Notes: generated by a model from the letters alone, not told the origin. A DNA stretch of 20,178 nt from Ephemerocybe angulata (GCA_013368325.1 JAACJK010000092.1:1-20178); one strand, 5' to 3'. Shown: positions 1 to 11,553, counted from the stretch's first letter. Made by a program: numbers and translations.

Positions 1-772
1 ATTTTCGATCCTAGGCAAGGCCGGGAGTTTCTGTGAGTGTAAGGAGGATCTCAACAAGAGGTTAATTGGTTCTATTCGACTAATCAGGACCCTCCTTAAT
101 GAACACCGTATCGATCTCATGTAAATAGGGGCAAATAAAGTGTATCGCCTCCATCTCGACAACGCATGTCACTCTCTCTTCACCTTCGCCAAGGAGGATC
201 GCCTCGTTCCCATCGATGGGCTATCACCAAAATGGTGTGCAGGATGCGCAGCCATGGTCCCGGTCATGTTGGCTCCGCAAGCTAGCAGTGCCGAATGCCA
301 AAAGGGTCACACAGCGGAGGCTTCTACCCGCAGAGCCCCCTTTGCGACAGAATCATTCCAGGGCGTTGGTGAGTAACACGAAACTTGAGGCACAGTGGGG
401 CTTTGACTCTCTCTCCCTATACAATACATTTGTGCTATATTGCTTACTGGAAGACGATAAGCACATGGTTTACCGGTTTTTCTTGCAATATCCTGACTGC
501 GCGGACCGCCCTTACGCATGCAGCCCACCGACCATCAAACGCCGGTGTGGCTTAGCCGTGACGGGCGCTCGTTTCAAGCCCAATATCGCGCTCCTCGGCC
601 CAAATTGGATACCACAAGAACGAAGTGGATAATGGCAGTGCTATGTACTGCCCTAAGTAACAACATGATGCCCCTGATGGGCACGTTTGCTTCAAATACG
701 GTGCATCGCGCTGACCTCGTTTCCTTCCATCCTTTCCTCCCTCATCTCATATCGCCTCCCTAATCAGCTTCA
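1..772. other. No gene recognised; upstream region of the four-TM gene
   Basis: Several short overlapping frames of up to about 138 codons exist here on both strands. None shows a recognisable domain, a convincing splice pattern or low-complexity bias, and none joins to another by plausible introns. The last 50 nt before the ATG at 773 are pyrimidine-rich, typical of a fungal promoter or 5' UTR. I see no RNA gene. A decayed gene or the 3' end of a gene starting outside the window cannot be excluded. Confidence 0.5.
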
Positions 773-1723
773 ATGGCAGCCAAGTTCCTCTTCTGTCTTC
801 CTCTGCGCTTGGGAGTGATCCTTTTCACCCTCTTCCAATTCGTTATTTGTGGTGGTGCCGCCGGACTCGTCTGGTATGCCTACGCACTCTTGCATAAGAA
901 TCCATCGGACAGCGATCGAGATACTTGTATGTGGTTGATTTTCTTTTACAATCCCTCAGCGATCTCATAAGTCTGCAGGGGCGGACTTGCCCAAGGAAAT
1001 CAAGATTGTCTGGATCGTGCTCGGAGTCGTTTATTCCCTGGCCTCCTTCGTTGGGTTGCTCGGATTCCTGGGCGCGATATTCAAGAAGACTGGTTTCGTT
1101 AGGACATACCTTGCCCTCCTGTGGTGCACTTTCCTCCTCCAGCTTGGGAGTGGCATCTGGTCCATGGTCACCTACTACCGCGCGCGTGGCCGATCGCAAG
1201 ACGACTGCTTGAAGGACTCCACTGACCAAAACCGACTAACCTATTGCGCGCCTTGGAAGAGCTCAAGAAGATACCTCAAGGCTATATTATCGCATCTTCC
1301 ATCGTCCCGATTGTGATCATCGCATGTAGGTTTCTCGTAATTAGTGGCGCTTGTGACAGGAGGCATGAGGCTGACCATATCTTATCAGATGCGCTATATG
1401 TTGTGCACCACTATATCAAGCGCCTCCAAAAGCAGCAGTACGAGAAGGAGATGGCATTCAAGCCAAAGAGCGGGTTCGCGACGGTGAAGGGCAAGGAGGA
1501 GACCTACCCCCTCACGCAGCCGACGACGACATACCCATACTCAGACTCGGGCAATGCGTTTGGCCACAAGAAGACTGGGTCGACTGCGTACGCCCCTGTC
1601 GCACAGAACAGGTCTAGATTACCGTGTAGCATTTCTTACGACGACTCATGCCCATATTACTTCCATCTGTGCTTTTATACATACGGACTATTTTCTGAAA
1701 CTGTAGCTTGCCTTCGTATCTGA
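773..1723 (+). CDS. Four-TM (tetraspan-like) membrane protein, hypothetical
   Basis: An uncharacterised small membrane protein of about 278 aa. Proposed exons are 773-926, 979-1325 (with a frame change near 1245-1250) and 1389-1723. Introns 927-978 (GTATGT...CAG) and 1326-1388 (GTAGGT...CAG) keep frame exactly. Four hydrophobic segments are visible: one directly after the start (LGVILFTLFQFVICGGAAGL), one after DLPKEIK (VWIVLGVVYSLASFVGLLGF), one after RTY (LALLWCTFLLQLGSGIW) and one before the C-tail (YIIASSIVPIVIIAYALYVV). The loop between TM3 and TM4 carries two Cys (DDCLKDSTDQN...YC), as in many basidiomycete four-TM proteins. The tail is cytosolic-looking, basic, then Ser/Thr/Tyr-rich. 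The frame shifts by one missing base after the second Cys; a weak alternative intron (1186-1259, GTGGCC donor) would restore frame but delete the Cys loop. The last ~40 codons look unconserved, so the true stop is uncertain. Confidence 0.6.
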
Positions 1724-1739
1724 AACACGCGCTGGAACT

Positions 1740-1955
1740 TAAGAAATTATCAAACGCGTCGGCGAACGCGTCGCGCGCCCAGCAATGGCCGGGGTGATCG
1801 GGGCAATGCCGGGTGTTCCTGTCAAGGCGGATGTTTGGGGATGCTTGGCTGGAGCGTCTGATTTTCCGTTGCGTAGCTGCAGCTGGAAGACGGCGACGGT
1901 CAGCAAACGAACATACATGAACCTCCAGGGATTCCTGGTATAGGTTCCCAACACC
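1740..1955 (+). promoter_or_regulatory. Two MCB-like ACGCGT boxes upstream of the flippase gene
   Basis: ACGCGT occurs at 1754-1759 and again at 1766-1771, on the same helical face (12 nt apart), about 185-200 nt before the ATG at 1956. ACGCGT is the MluI cell-cycle box bound by MBF (Mbp1/Swi6-type APSES factors) in fungi. Whether this site is used is inference; paired boxes in an otherwise short intergenic gap are suggestive only. Confidence 0.3.
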
Positions 1956-4900
1956 ATGACTGACGACTTTCTACGACTCGTGTCCCAAGCGAACCCTGCG
2001 GCCTCACAATACCAACAGGCGAACAATGGCTACCCCCCATCCCAGTCCAACAATCCATATAATGACCGTTCGCCGCAGCTTATGGATCCTTTCTTCGACG
2101 ACGATGACGACAACATAGCGGACTCCGCGTTTGGCAACGCAGCGCCGATGAAGTCCCAGGAGAGCAATCTACCACTGGCAGCAGCGGGCGCATCTCCAGC
2201 AGGGCATTCCAAAGTCACCCTCGGGGAGGGTGTCCCACAAGGCTGGAACTTCGATGATGATGACCTTCAACCAAATAGCAGCCAACCCTTCCAAGGCTCG
2301 GGGCACTTCCCAGGCACGAAACCGGAGAAGCCCTCAGCGATCAAGTCGCTGAAATCGAGGAAATGGAAATGGCCATGGGCGAAGGAGAAGGAGTTGGCCG
2401 GGGAGAGGGTGATCGCGCTCAACAACAGTGCAGCGAACAGTGACTTCGGCAACAACTTCGTGTCCACCAGCAAATACAACCTTGCAACCTTCGTTCCTAA
2501 GTTCCTATTTGGTGCGTGGCTATGGTCCTCCGACTTCAGATCGTCAACTAAATGTTCGATCCAGAGCAATTCTCGAAATACGCGAACTTGTTCTCCTCTT
2601 CACTGCATGTATCCAACAAATACCCGGAGTCTCTCCAACTAATAGATATACGACTATTGCACCCCTTGCCGCGGTGCTGCTGGCCTCTGCGTTCAAAGAA
2701 ATGCAGGAAGACTTGGTTCGTCAACTCTTTCCAATATACTTCGGTTGCATACTGAGAGTAACCTCAGAAACGGCACCAATCCGATTCTGAGCTGAACGCC
2801 CGCAAAGCCAAAGTTCTTACGCAACAGGGAACTTTTGCTGAGAAGAAGTGGAAGGATATCGAATGGGAGATGTGGTTCGGTTGGAAGTGATGACTTCATC
2901 CCGGCGGACATGCTCATTCTCAGTTCGAGTGAACCCGAAGGCCTTTGTTACATTGAAACCTCAAACCTCGATGGGTGCGTCTCCTCGTTTTCTCTCTACA
3001 GAAGTATCTTACACCCGTGCGCAGTGAAACAAACTTGAAAATCAAGCAAGCATCGCCTCATACCGCATCCCTGACTTCCCCATCACTCGTCAACACACTG
3101 CACGGCTCACTCCGGTCTGAACAGCCCAACAACTCTCTGTATACATACGAGGGCACTCTCGACTTAATCACCAATGGTGGTATTCCAAAGCAGGTGCCAT
3201 TAGGTCCTGATCAAGTATTACTTCGTGGCGCTCAGCTAAGAATACGCCATGGGTGTACGGGCTTACGTGTTCACTGGGCATGAGACGAAACTGATGCGGA
3301 ATGCAACGTGTGTACCTTTTGCAGACTCCCGGCGATATAATAATGACATTCATCCAGGTCTGCACCGATAAAGCGTACAGCAGTGGAGAGACAAGTAAAT
3401 CTCCAAATCATCTTCCTCTTCATCCTCCTCCTTGCTCTTTCCATCGGCTCCACAATTGGTAGCAGTATCAGGTCGTGGTTCTTTGCAGATGCCCAATGGT
3501 ACCTCTTCGAGACGACAACCCTTGGTGGCCGTGGTAAGTGTCGGGGTCGGACTGATTGCGTATGGAATGCTGACCATCATTGTAGCTAAGGGTTTCATTG
3601 AAGATATCCTCACCTTCATCATCTTGTACAACAATCTCATTCCGATATCCCTCATCGTCACAATGGAAGTCGTCAAATTCCAGCAAGCTCAATTTATCAA
3701 TTGGGACTTGGACATGTACTACGCCAAGACGGACACACCCGCTCTCTGCAGAACCTCATCTTTGGTCGAGGAACTCGGTCAAATCGAATATGTCTTTAGC
3801 GACAAGACTGGAACGCTAACATGTAACGAGATGGAGTTCAAGATGTGCAGCATTGCAGGTACAGCGTACGCCGATGTTGTGGACGAATCGAAGCGGGAAA
3901 GCGAGGATGGGAAGGATGGCTGGAAGACGTTTGCCCAAATGAAAACGCTGCTGGAAAGCGCCAACCCCTTCCAGGATATGCCGTCGACATCATCGGCGTC
4001 GTTGGCGTCTGAACAGGAACAAGACGTCGTCCGCGAGTTCTTAACGCTCCTCTCCGTTTGCCATACCGTCATCCCCGAAATAAAGAATGGAAAGATGGTT
4101 TACCAGGCGAGTAGTCCCGACGAGGCTGCCTTGGTATCTGGGGCGGAGTTGCTTGGCTACAAGTTTACCGTGCGTTGCTTTCCGTTATCTGCACCCGTTA
4201 TAGAGACTTACCTATGAATAGACGCGCAAACCGAAATCCGTGTTCATCGAAGTCTGGGGCCAACAACAAGAATACGAGATTCTCAACGTTTGCGAGTTCA
4301 ACTCGACAAGGAAGCGGATGTCGACAATCGTTCGGGCACCGGACGGGAAGATCAAGTTGTATACTAAGGGTGCCGACACGGTTATCTTGGAACGTCTATC
4401 CAAAAACCAGCCATTCACCGAGAAAACGCTGGCGCATCTCGAGGTATATAATTGTTTTAGTTTCACGTTGTTGTGCTCACCCCTTCGGCAGGAATACGCG
4501 ACTGAAGGCCTCCGCACTCTTTGCATTGCTTATCGCGATATCTCGGAGCAGGAATACCGGCAGTGGTCAACGATTTACGACCAGGCTGCGCAAACGATCA
4601 ACGGTCGAGGGGACGCATTAGATTCCGCAGCTGAGCTAATTGAGAAGGACCTCTTTTTACTTGGGGCAACAGCTATTGAGGACAAGTTGCAAGATGGTGT
4701 GCCCGATACCATCCACACTCTGCAGATGGCCGGCATCAAGGTCAGTAGTGGCCGTTTGCTTCTGCGGAACCTAATCATTGACGCCAACTATCCCTTTGCG
4801 GCAGGTATGGGTTCTTACTGGGGACCGACAGGAGACGGCCATCAACATCGGAATGTCATGTCGACTGATTTCAGAATCGATGAACCTGGTAAGTTCGCGA

Positions 4901-6826
4901 AAGTCGTAGCCAAGAACGGGGCGTTTATCCCTATTTTAGGTTATCATCAATGAAGAGAACGCCCAGGATACCGCAGAATTCATAACCAAGCGACTATCCG
5001 CCATCAAGAATCAGCGAAGCACTGGTGAACTCGAAGACCTGGCTTTGGTTATTGGTACGCGAGAGACCTTACCATCAAGGTTTGCAAGGCTGACTTTTCT
5101 ACAGATGGCAAGAGTTTGGGCTTCGCTCTCGAGAAGGAACTCTCTAAAGTATTCCTGGAACTCGCCATAATGTGCAAAGCCGTAATTTGCTGTGAGTCTT
5201 GCCGGTCGTTATGTAGGCTGAGCTTCTGAAAACTGACATACAACATTTCCCAAGGTCGTGTATCTCCCTTGCAAAAAGCTCTCGTCGTCAAACTTGTCAA
5301 GAAGAACCAAAAGGCTATCCTTTTGGCAATCGGCGACGGGGCCAATGATGTCAGCATGATTCAGGCTGCCCATGTCGGGGTTGGTATCTCGGGTGTCGAG
5401 GTAATCACTGCTCGTCAATATTTTGTGCCTTCTCGCCTGCTCACGATTTTCCTATAGGGGTTGCAAGCTGCCCGCTCCGCAGATGTTGCCATCTCTCAAT
5501 TCAGATTCTTGAAGAAACTGTTGCTTGTGCATGGCGCTTGGAGTTACCGCCGCTTGTCTAAATTGATTCTATGTACGCCTAAGTTGCTAGTTCTGAAGTT
5601 GAGCAGCCTTGCTGATTTACCCTTTAGACTCGTTCTACAAAAACATTGTGCTCTACATGACACAGTTTTGGGTGCGTTCCATTTGCGATACTGACAGCTG
5701 CAACAAGCCTAACCGAATAAATAGTATTCATTCTTCAACAACTTTTCAGGCCAGATCGCATATGAGTCGTGGACACTCTCGCTGTACAACGTCGTTTTCA
5801 CTGTTCTCCCCCCTCTTGTTATCGGAATGTTCGACCAGTTCGTCTCGGCCCGAATTCTCGACCGCTATCCGCAGCTCTACACCCTTGGCCAAAAGAACGA
5901 ATTCTTCACCAAGACATCATTCTGGCTCTGGGTTGCGAACGCTCTGTATCATAGTTTGGCAAGTAACATCCACACCTTGACGTGAAGCTGATACTGATCA
6001 CTCGAATGCAGATTCTATATGGCTTCTCCGTTATCCTCTTCTGGGGAGATCTGAAGCTTGCGGACGGACTTGACAGCGGACATTGGTTCTGGGGAACCAC
6101 GCTGTATCTTGCCGTCCTCCTAACAGTGCTTGGGAAAGCTGCTCTCATTTCAGAGTGCGTCCTAACAACCGCTGACGATTGCCCGTAAGCTGACCTCCGT
6201 TTAACCAGTATCTGGACCAAATATACCGTTGCCGGTAAGTAATGTGCGCAGCTGAAACCGTTGGTTTGTCTGAAGATATTACTCCTAGCTATCCCTGGAT
6301 CCTTCATCTTCACCATGGTTTTCCTGCCGCTTTATGCTATCGTTGCCCCTGCCATTGGGTTCTCAACCGAATACTCGGGAATTGTTCCCCGACTCTGGTC
6401 CAGTGCCGTGTTTTACATCGTTATCTTCCTCGTTCCTGTCTTCTGCCTCGCTCGCGACTTCGCTTGGAAATAGTGAGTCAGCTTTCACTCCTTTCGTCGC
6501 GGACATTACTGAGGCACGTTTCCAGTTACCGGCGCACATATATGCCGTCATCATATCACATTGCCCAGGAACTACAGAAGTACAACATTCCTGACTACCG
6601 ACCAAGACAGGAACAGTGAGTAGACTTTTAATCGAGGTACTGCGAAGGGTTGCTCATTGTACTTCCTAGATTCCAGAAGGCCATCAAGAAAGTTCGCGCC
6701 ACGCAGCGCATGCGCAAGAACCGTGGATTTGCCTTCAGTCAAACGGAGAACTCGAGGCAGGATCAAGCCAAGATCATTCGCGCGTACGACACGAGTAAAG
6801 CGCATGCAAGACCCAGTGGTTATTAG
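1956..6826 (+). CDS. DRS2: P4-type ATPase, Drs2-like phospholipid flippase
   Basis: An aminophospholipid flippase that moves phosphatidylserine/ethanolamine to the cytosolic leaflet of trans-Golgi and endosomal membranes, normally with a Cdc50-type partner. About 1285 aa, the usual Drs2 length. Twenty exons: 1956-2511, 2565-2715, 2768-2974, 3025-3307, 3358-3533, 3586-4169, 4222-4443, 4492-4740, 4805-4888, 4940-5054, 5105-5191, 5255-5400, 5458-5572, 5628-5671, 5725-5958, 6012-6154, 6209-6234, 6289-6472, 6526-6615, 6670-6826. Motifs in order: acidic N-tail; [24 protein letters not shown] actuator loop split by intron 2975-3024; PISL P4 signature (3642-3653); catalytic DKTGTLT (Asp at 3801-3803); [13 protein letters not shown] nucleotide site (from 4366); TGDR (4817-4828); GDGANDV (5332-5352); a TM bundle; and a basic C-tail. 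Five one-base losses in 2590-3270 break the frame, but the peptides on either side continue the family alignment, so I read it as a functional gene with sequence errors. Confidence 0.93.
5959..6011 (+). other. GC-AG intron in the flippase gene
   Basis: The exon ends ...CAT AGT TTG and the intron begins GCAAGT, a GC donor that otherwise matches the consensus, and ends TGCAG. Joining 5958 to 6012 gives [19 protein letters not shown] in frame, the expected conserved TM segment. No GT donor nearby would give that protein. Confidence 0.8.
6209..6234 (+). other. 26-nt micro-exon in the flippase gene
   Basis: This exon is bounded by TTTAACCAG on the left and GTAAGT on the right and encodes (D)IWTKYTVA(A) between split codons on both sides. 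Skipping it would lose about nine residues of a conserved loop/TM segment and shift frame. Automatic gene finders often miss exons this small. Confidence 0.8.
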
Positions 6827-7575
6827 GTTCGCTCTCTTGATGCTAGACGATACACTAGGACTCTGTATTTTTAATGGACTTGCACATATCTTATTACCTT
6901 CTACAGTACGCCCGTGCCTGGGTAATGGGGTATTGATAAATCACTGGAGACTGCACGCCTGCTTGGGCCAAGCTGGGCCAGGTGAGTACCCATTTGTTAT
7001 ATGGTACAAGGATGGCCCAAACCAAAGACAAGAGGCAAAAGGCAGTCTGTCAGAGATACAGCGTCATACCACGTTGACGATATGTCGCAAAATGATCTAA
7101 GCGGCGGTTGCGTTGTACGTTATGTCGAAACGCTGATCGCAACGGGCGACTGCCCCGCCTCGAGGCTAGAATCGCAAGGAGCGATCTGGGAAGCTCCAGC
7201 TAAACCTCGAGTGCCACGCTGGGATAACATTGGGATAATATACCGTTCCCAGACTACAAAAAGCACCTTTTGGACAGGTCCATTTGGCAGGGACCAACAA
7301 CAGGGCGAGTGTAAATAGGGGTCGGAGAATGCCGAAGCGACTTGACAACAACGATCAGGGCGACAATACAAAGGTGGGTTGAGTGGTCCTGACAGGGTAG
7401 CTTTTGCACTCTCTCCTTCATTTCTGTTCACCACAGAGACTGTGTCTCTTCATTCTCTCTTTTTTCTTCTCCCTCTCCTTTTTTCCAGCTTTTGACAAGC
7501 CTTTCCGTTTACCGACCCCCTTCAGTGCTCTCGCCCGACCTCGACACTCGTTACTTCTGATCGATATCCGTTAAT
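6827..7575. promoter_or_regulatory. Intergenic: flippase 3' end and noxR promoter/leader
   Basis: About 750 nt without a convincing gene. The right side, 7400-7575, is strongly pyrimidine-rich on the + strand with long CT tracts, as expected for a fungal promoter or 5' leader leading into the ATG at 7576 (context TTAATATGT). An AT-rich patch (GGATAATATACC) at about 7230 could be a TATA-like element but sits far from the start. Short frames here show no domains. Confidence 0.5.
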
Positions 7576-9658
7576 ATGTCCCTCAAGGCTGAACTGGAGA
7601 CATGGGCTGCCGCCCTCAAGGCCTACGACGACGAGGATTTCACGCTGTCTCTGGAGTTGTTCTCCGTGCGTCTGCTGTATTTCGTTCGCTGCGAGCCGAA
7701 CTTGACCCCAATACGACCTCTAGCGGATAGCCGATTCCTCGAAGATTCTTACGAACATGGGACTGATCTATGCCACCCTGGGGGAGCACCAAGAAGCAGT
7801 CAGGCATTTCAACGAAGCCACCTCACTGGATCAGTACCTCGCCGTCGCGTACGTCCACTCTTACCCCCCTTCCGCAGGCGCCCACAGCGATACCGATCAC
7901 GGACCAAATCTTCCATACCTACAGATATTTTCAGTGCGGTGTATCCAACTTTCTGCTTGGGCAGTGCGAGCTAGCGCTGCGGGATTTTGACGAGTCTCTG
8001 CTTTATCTTCGGGGAAACCAGACCATGTACGTTTCTGGCCTCTCGTTCCTCGGTTGTGGTGTTGACGCTATGTAGTGACTACGAGCAGCTTGGCCTCAAA
8101 TTCCGGCTATATTCTGCCGAAGTTTTGTTCAACAGAGGCCTATGCCTCGTCAACATGGGCCGCATGGACGAAGGCCTCCAGGTCATGCAGGAAGCACGGG
8201 GAGAGAAGGCAACTGAGGAACACAATGTGATTGATGAGGCATTGGCAGACAGGGGCGAGGGCTACACGGTCTTCAGCATCGTATGTTTTGATCTCTTGCT
8301 GGACCGTCCATCTCCTCACCTCCCAATAGCCTGTCGGCGTTCTCTATCGACCGTCGGAGAAGAAACTCAAGAATGCGGTTACGAAGGACTACATGGGAAA
8401 GGCTGTAAGTATCCATCATTCTCCGCCACAGGCTGAATCCTAATTCATTTATCGGTAGCGCCTCATTGCTTCAAGCGATCCCAATGACAAGATCACCACA
8501 TTCACGGGCTCTGCTCGATTGAAGATGGGCATCACACCCAATGGCATCTTCCTGGACCGTCCTGAGGAGATCAGTCCCACCGTCGTTCGTAGTGCAACAG
8601 TCCCCGGATCAATGCCTTACAGCGCAAGTAAGGATATATACCCTTGCAACCCTCTCCCACTTTTTAATCGCGACTATTCCCAGATCCTATCGATGGACCT
8701 AGGTCTGCCGGTGTCGAGAGAGCCAAGACTACAATCAATGTCCCGGCGAATGCCCGTGAACTGAGCTCTGGGAACAGTTTCTCTCCCTCCTCCCGGGGTC
8801 CTCCCAACTCAGCAGGCGCCGCTCTTGGTAGAAGCAACACTCAGATCACACCAGGACGACCATCTCCCAACGCTGGAATTGGTGGCCCTGCTCGGGGGCT
8901 CAGTATCAGGCAGCGCCAAGGCGGCTCGCCTAACCGCGGCCCTGCTCCACCTGCGAAAGGTATGTATCCTATACTCCTGACCATGGGGATAGTACTTAAA
9001 ACAGGAATAGATCCCCAGGACGGTCGTTTAACTGAATTCTATGACGACTATCTCAATGGCTACGAGGACGCACCGCCTGTCCCGGAAATAGGTGCTCCCC
9101 CGGATCGTGTATCTGCTTGGGCGCGGTCAAACCCTGGTTACCCCCCACCAAGCAGGCAGGGATCACGAAGTGCACCCAACAGCTCATACACTCCTAGTTC
9201 GTATACTGGTGGGTCCATGAGGCGGAAACCAACGCGGAGGCCCACTGCCCGTACGGCCTCGAGGATTCAGAGCACTTACGAAGAAGAGGAAGAGGGTTAC
9301 GGAAGCGGCGAGTATGACGAAGGACCGCTTGAGATGACCCTGATTCGTGTCAAGGTAGGATTGTTTAGATGGTTTCCTAGTTCCCCGTAACTAACACGTT
9401 GCCCCATAGCTGCACTACCAAGATGAAACTCGTGGCATGACTCTCTCGCCCGAAATGCCATTCGAAGAGTTCGTCGACAAGCTTACAGTGAAGTTCGGCA
9501 AGTCTTTCAGCGGCCTTGGCATCAAGTTCAAGGACGAGGATGGCGGGAAGGTGACCCTTCGTGACGAGTCCGACTTCGAATTGGCCGTCGAGACCGCTCG
9601 GGAAAGCTCTAAGGGAAAGGCGGAAGGAAAGCTGGAAATTTGGTGCACAGATATTTGA
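7576..9658 (+). CDS. noxR: NADPH oxidase regulator NoxR (p67phox-like)
   Basis: The cytosolic activator of fungal NADPH oxidases (NoxA/NoxB); with GTP-bound Rac it switches on superoxide production for hyphal tip growth, fruiting and differentiation. 546 aa, the normal NoxR size. Nine exons: 7576-7665, 7724-7848, 7925-8026, 8076-8280, 8330-8404, 8459-8627, 8684-8959, 9005-9354, 9410-9658; all join in frame with no error. Residues 1-146 form TPR repeats. LYLRGNQTIDYEQLGLKF is almost the p67phox Rac-binding loop, with the key Arg at about residue 101. KDYMGKARLIAS (about 193-204) matches the p67phox activation segment. A Ser/Pro/Gly-rich linker follows, then a C-terminal PB1 domain (about 460-546) whose acidic FKDEDGG...DESDFELAV loop fits binding to a basic PB1 partner such as Cdc24. 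The p67phox SH3 domains are absent, as usual in fungi. Confidence 0.95.
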
Positions 9659-10095
9659 AGGCGCAAACACAACTACTGCTGCTTCACTCTCGTGGTACTA
9701 TACTGGCTTTATTTATCTCTTTTTCTTGTCTCTCTTTTCATCTATAGATATCTCTTCACACTCTATGATTGCATTGCCCATTTACCTTTTAGCTCTACTA
9801 TAGCTCATTCCTCTCTTTTCATTCGGGTTCTCCTACAAGGAGGTTGTTTGTGTTCGAAACCGAGGTTTATCGAGCATATATACGCGTTGTAACCATATCT
9901 CTCACTCGATGTATGTACAAATATAATGGAGAAACGAACACACGCAGTGCAATTAGCGCTCGCGCTCTGCTTATGGGAAAACGCCAAGCTGACTTTGAAA
10001 AAGTTTGTAGCTGCTTCCACTCTTATCTTCTACCACCGTCCCTGTTCCTCCTCTCCGCTGCCCCACTTCTCTCTCTTTGAAACCGTCTTTTCGAC
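9659..10095. promoter_or_regulatory. Intergenic: noxR 3' end and PinX1 promoter
   Basis: 437 nt with no gene. The left side is T-rich with AT-rich patches that could hold the noxR polyadenylation signal (e.g. TACAAATATAATGG at about 9916). The last 75 nt are CT-rich, resembling a fungal promoter or leader, ending in TTTTCGACATGGG at the PinX1 start. Confidence 0.45.
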
Positions 10096-11553
10096 ATGGG
10101 GCTCAGTGGACGTAAAGAAAAACAGAGGATTCCCAACGATCCTCGGAACCTGACATGGGCGGATGGTAAGCACAGGCCTTCGCCATGCCTTTCGCCGAGG
10201 ACCATTTCTGACGACTCGACTACGCTCAGACGCCTCGAGGTTCGGCCAGAGCTATCTGTCCAAGTTCGGATGGGATGCCTCGAAAGGTCTGGGAGTGGGT
10301 GGAGAGGGACGAACATCGCACATCAAGGTCGCCCAAAAGCTGGACATGATGGGTATTGGCGCTGCCCACCAGAAGGACCCGAACGGTATCGCCTGGAAGC
10401 AAAACAAGGACTTCGAGAACCTCTTGAAGCGTCTAAATGCTGGTTCGGATACGGGAACGGTGGAGACAACGACCGAGGTGGCCATGAAGGAGGAGGTTGT
10501 GACCGAGACAGATAATAAAGACTGCGAGGGATTGACTGAGAAGGAGAAGAGAAGGAAGGAAAAGAAAGAGAAGAAGGACAAGAAGAAGGATAAGAAGCGC
10601 AAGCATGGTGAGGATGGGGAGGACAGCAGCGAGAAGAAGAAACGGCGGAAATCGAGCGAAGAGCCTTTGGAGAAGAAGGCTGAGGATGTTCAGATGAAGG
10701 AGGCATCTCCTGCTCCTGCTCCTGCCCCACCTGTGAAGCGCATGCCACCCCGTTTCCGAGCGTACGTATCTCCATTGTTATCTCCTATGTCAAGCTGACA
10801 GCAGGTTAGTCACCGAGCACGAGCAATCGCCGCCAAAACCATCTCCTCCAAATCCGACGCCCATATTTCAGAAATTCTGGGCATCGCTCCGACACCTTCC
10901 ATCTCCACCCCTACCTCAGAACCCAGCTCCGGTACCGCCACCCCGGAGACCAGGGCAAACTCACTGTCATCTCCGAACTGGAGAAGATCACCACATCGAC
11001 AAAGTCCGTTGCGGACTACTTCAAAGAAAAGCTGCAGGCCAAAACCTCGAACTCGACATCACCGTTCACCTCATCTGACTCGACAACACCTGCATCGACA
11101 CCGGGGCTGGGCTCCAGATCGAGGGATAATGACTATGACGACGAGGTTAGGCCGATGGGAGGGTTGGGCTTCTCAAGACTGAGGCTTGAAGTGAAGGAGG
11201 AGTGCGATGTTGTGCAGGAAGCGACCATGCGGATGGGGTTGTCCAAGTTCTCGTCACTGATGTCTTCCACATTCCTCACTCAATCGCTCACGAACTTCGA
11301 CGACCCTCAGAAGAAGGAGGAGGCTAAGGTGGAAGAAGTGGCTGGAGATGATGATTCGTCCTCGAGCGAAGAGGAGGAGACGAAGGAAGAGAGGAAGAGG
11401 AGACGGAAAGAGGAGAAGGAGAAGAAGAGGGTGGCCAAGAAGGAGAAAAGGGCGAAGGAAGAGAAGGGAGAGAAGGATCCGAGTGCGAAAAAAGAGAAAA
11501 AAGAGAAAAGGGACAAGAAGGACAAGAAGAGCAAAAAGGCGAAGGACGAATGA
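10096..11553 (+). CDS. PXR1: PinX1/Pxr1-like G-patch protein
   Basis: A nucleolar G-patch protein. In yeast Pxr1 activates the Prp43 helicase in pre-rRNA/snoRNA processing, and PinX1 restrains telomerase. About 448 aa. Exons: 10096-10165, 10230-10761 and 10810-11553; introns 10166-10229 and 10762-10809 (acceptor TTAG, chosen because it alone continues the HRARAIAAKTISSK frame). The start peptide MGLSGRKEKQ...PRNLTWADD is the family N-terminus. The G-patch spans about residues 24-70 (SRFGQSYLSKFGWDASKGLG...GEGRTSHIKV). A Lys-rich tract follows (about 150-185), then the conserved KLTVISELEKITTSTKSVADYFKEKL region and GLGF...AATMRMGLSKF-type motif, and a second Lys/Glu-rich tail typical of nucleolar proteins. 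One base appears to be missing in the G run at 10953-10955, which breaks the frame just before KLTVISELEKI. Confidence 0.9.

Noticed and set aside
41..200. AAGGAGGATC at two places resembling bacterial ribosome-binding sites
   Set aside because: The rest of the window is clearly eukaryotic with spliceosomal introns; the match is chance.
140..763. Overlapping frames of 60-138 codons at the left edge
   Set aside because: No domain, no consistent splice links and no support for one strand over the other; treated as non-coding.
1186..1259. Intron explaining the frame change in the four-TM gene
   Set aside because: It keeps frame and has a branch-like CTAAC, but the GTGGCC donor is poor and it would remove the conserved-looking Cys loop; kept only as an alternative.
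1956..6826. The flippase as a decayed pseudogene
   Set aside because: All catalytic motifs are intact and 19 introns join cleanly; only one-base losses, often beside identical bases, interrupt it, which points to sequence error.
7001..7434. A small gene between the flippase and noxR
   Set aside because: Frames of up to 105 codons on both strands show no recognisable features and lie in what looks like promoter sequence.
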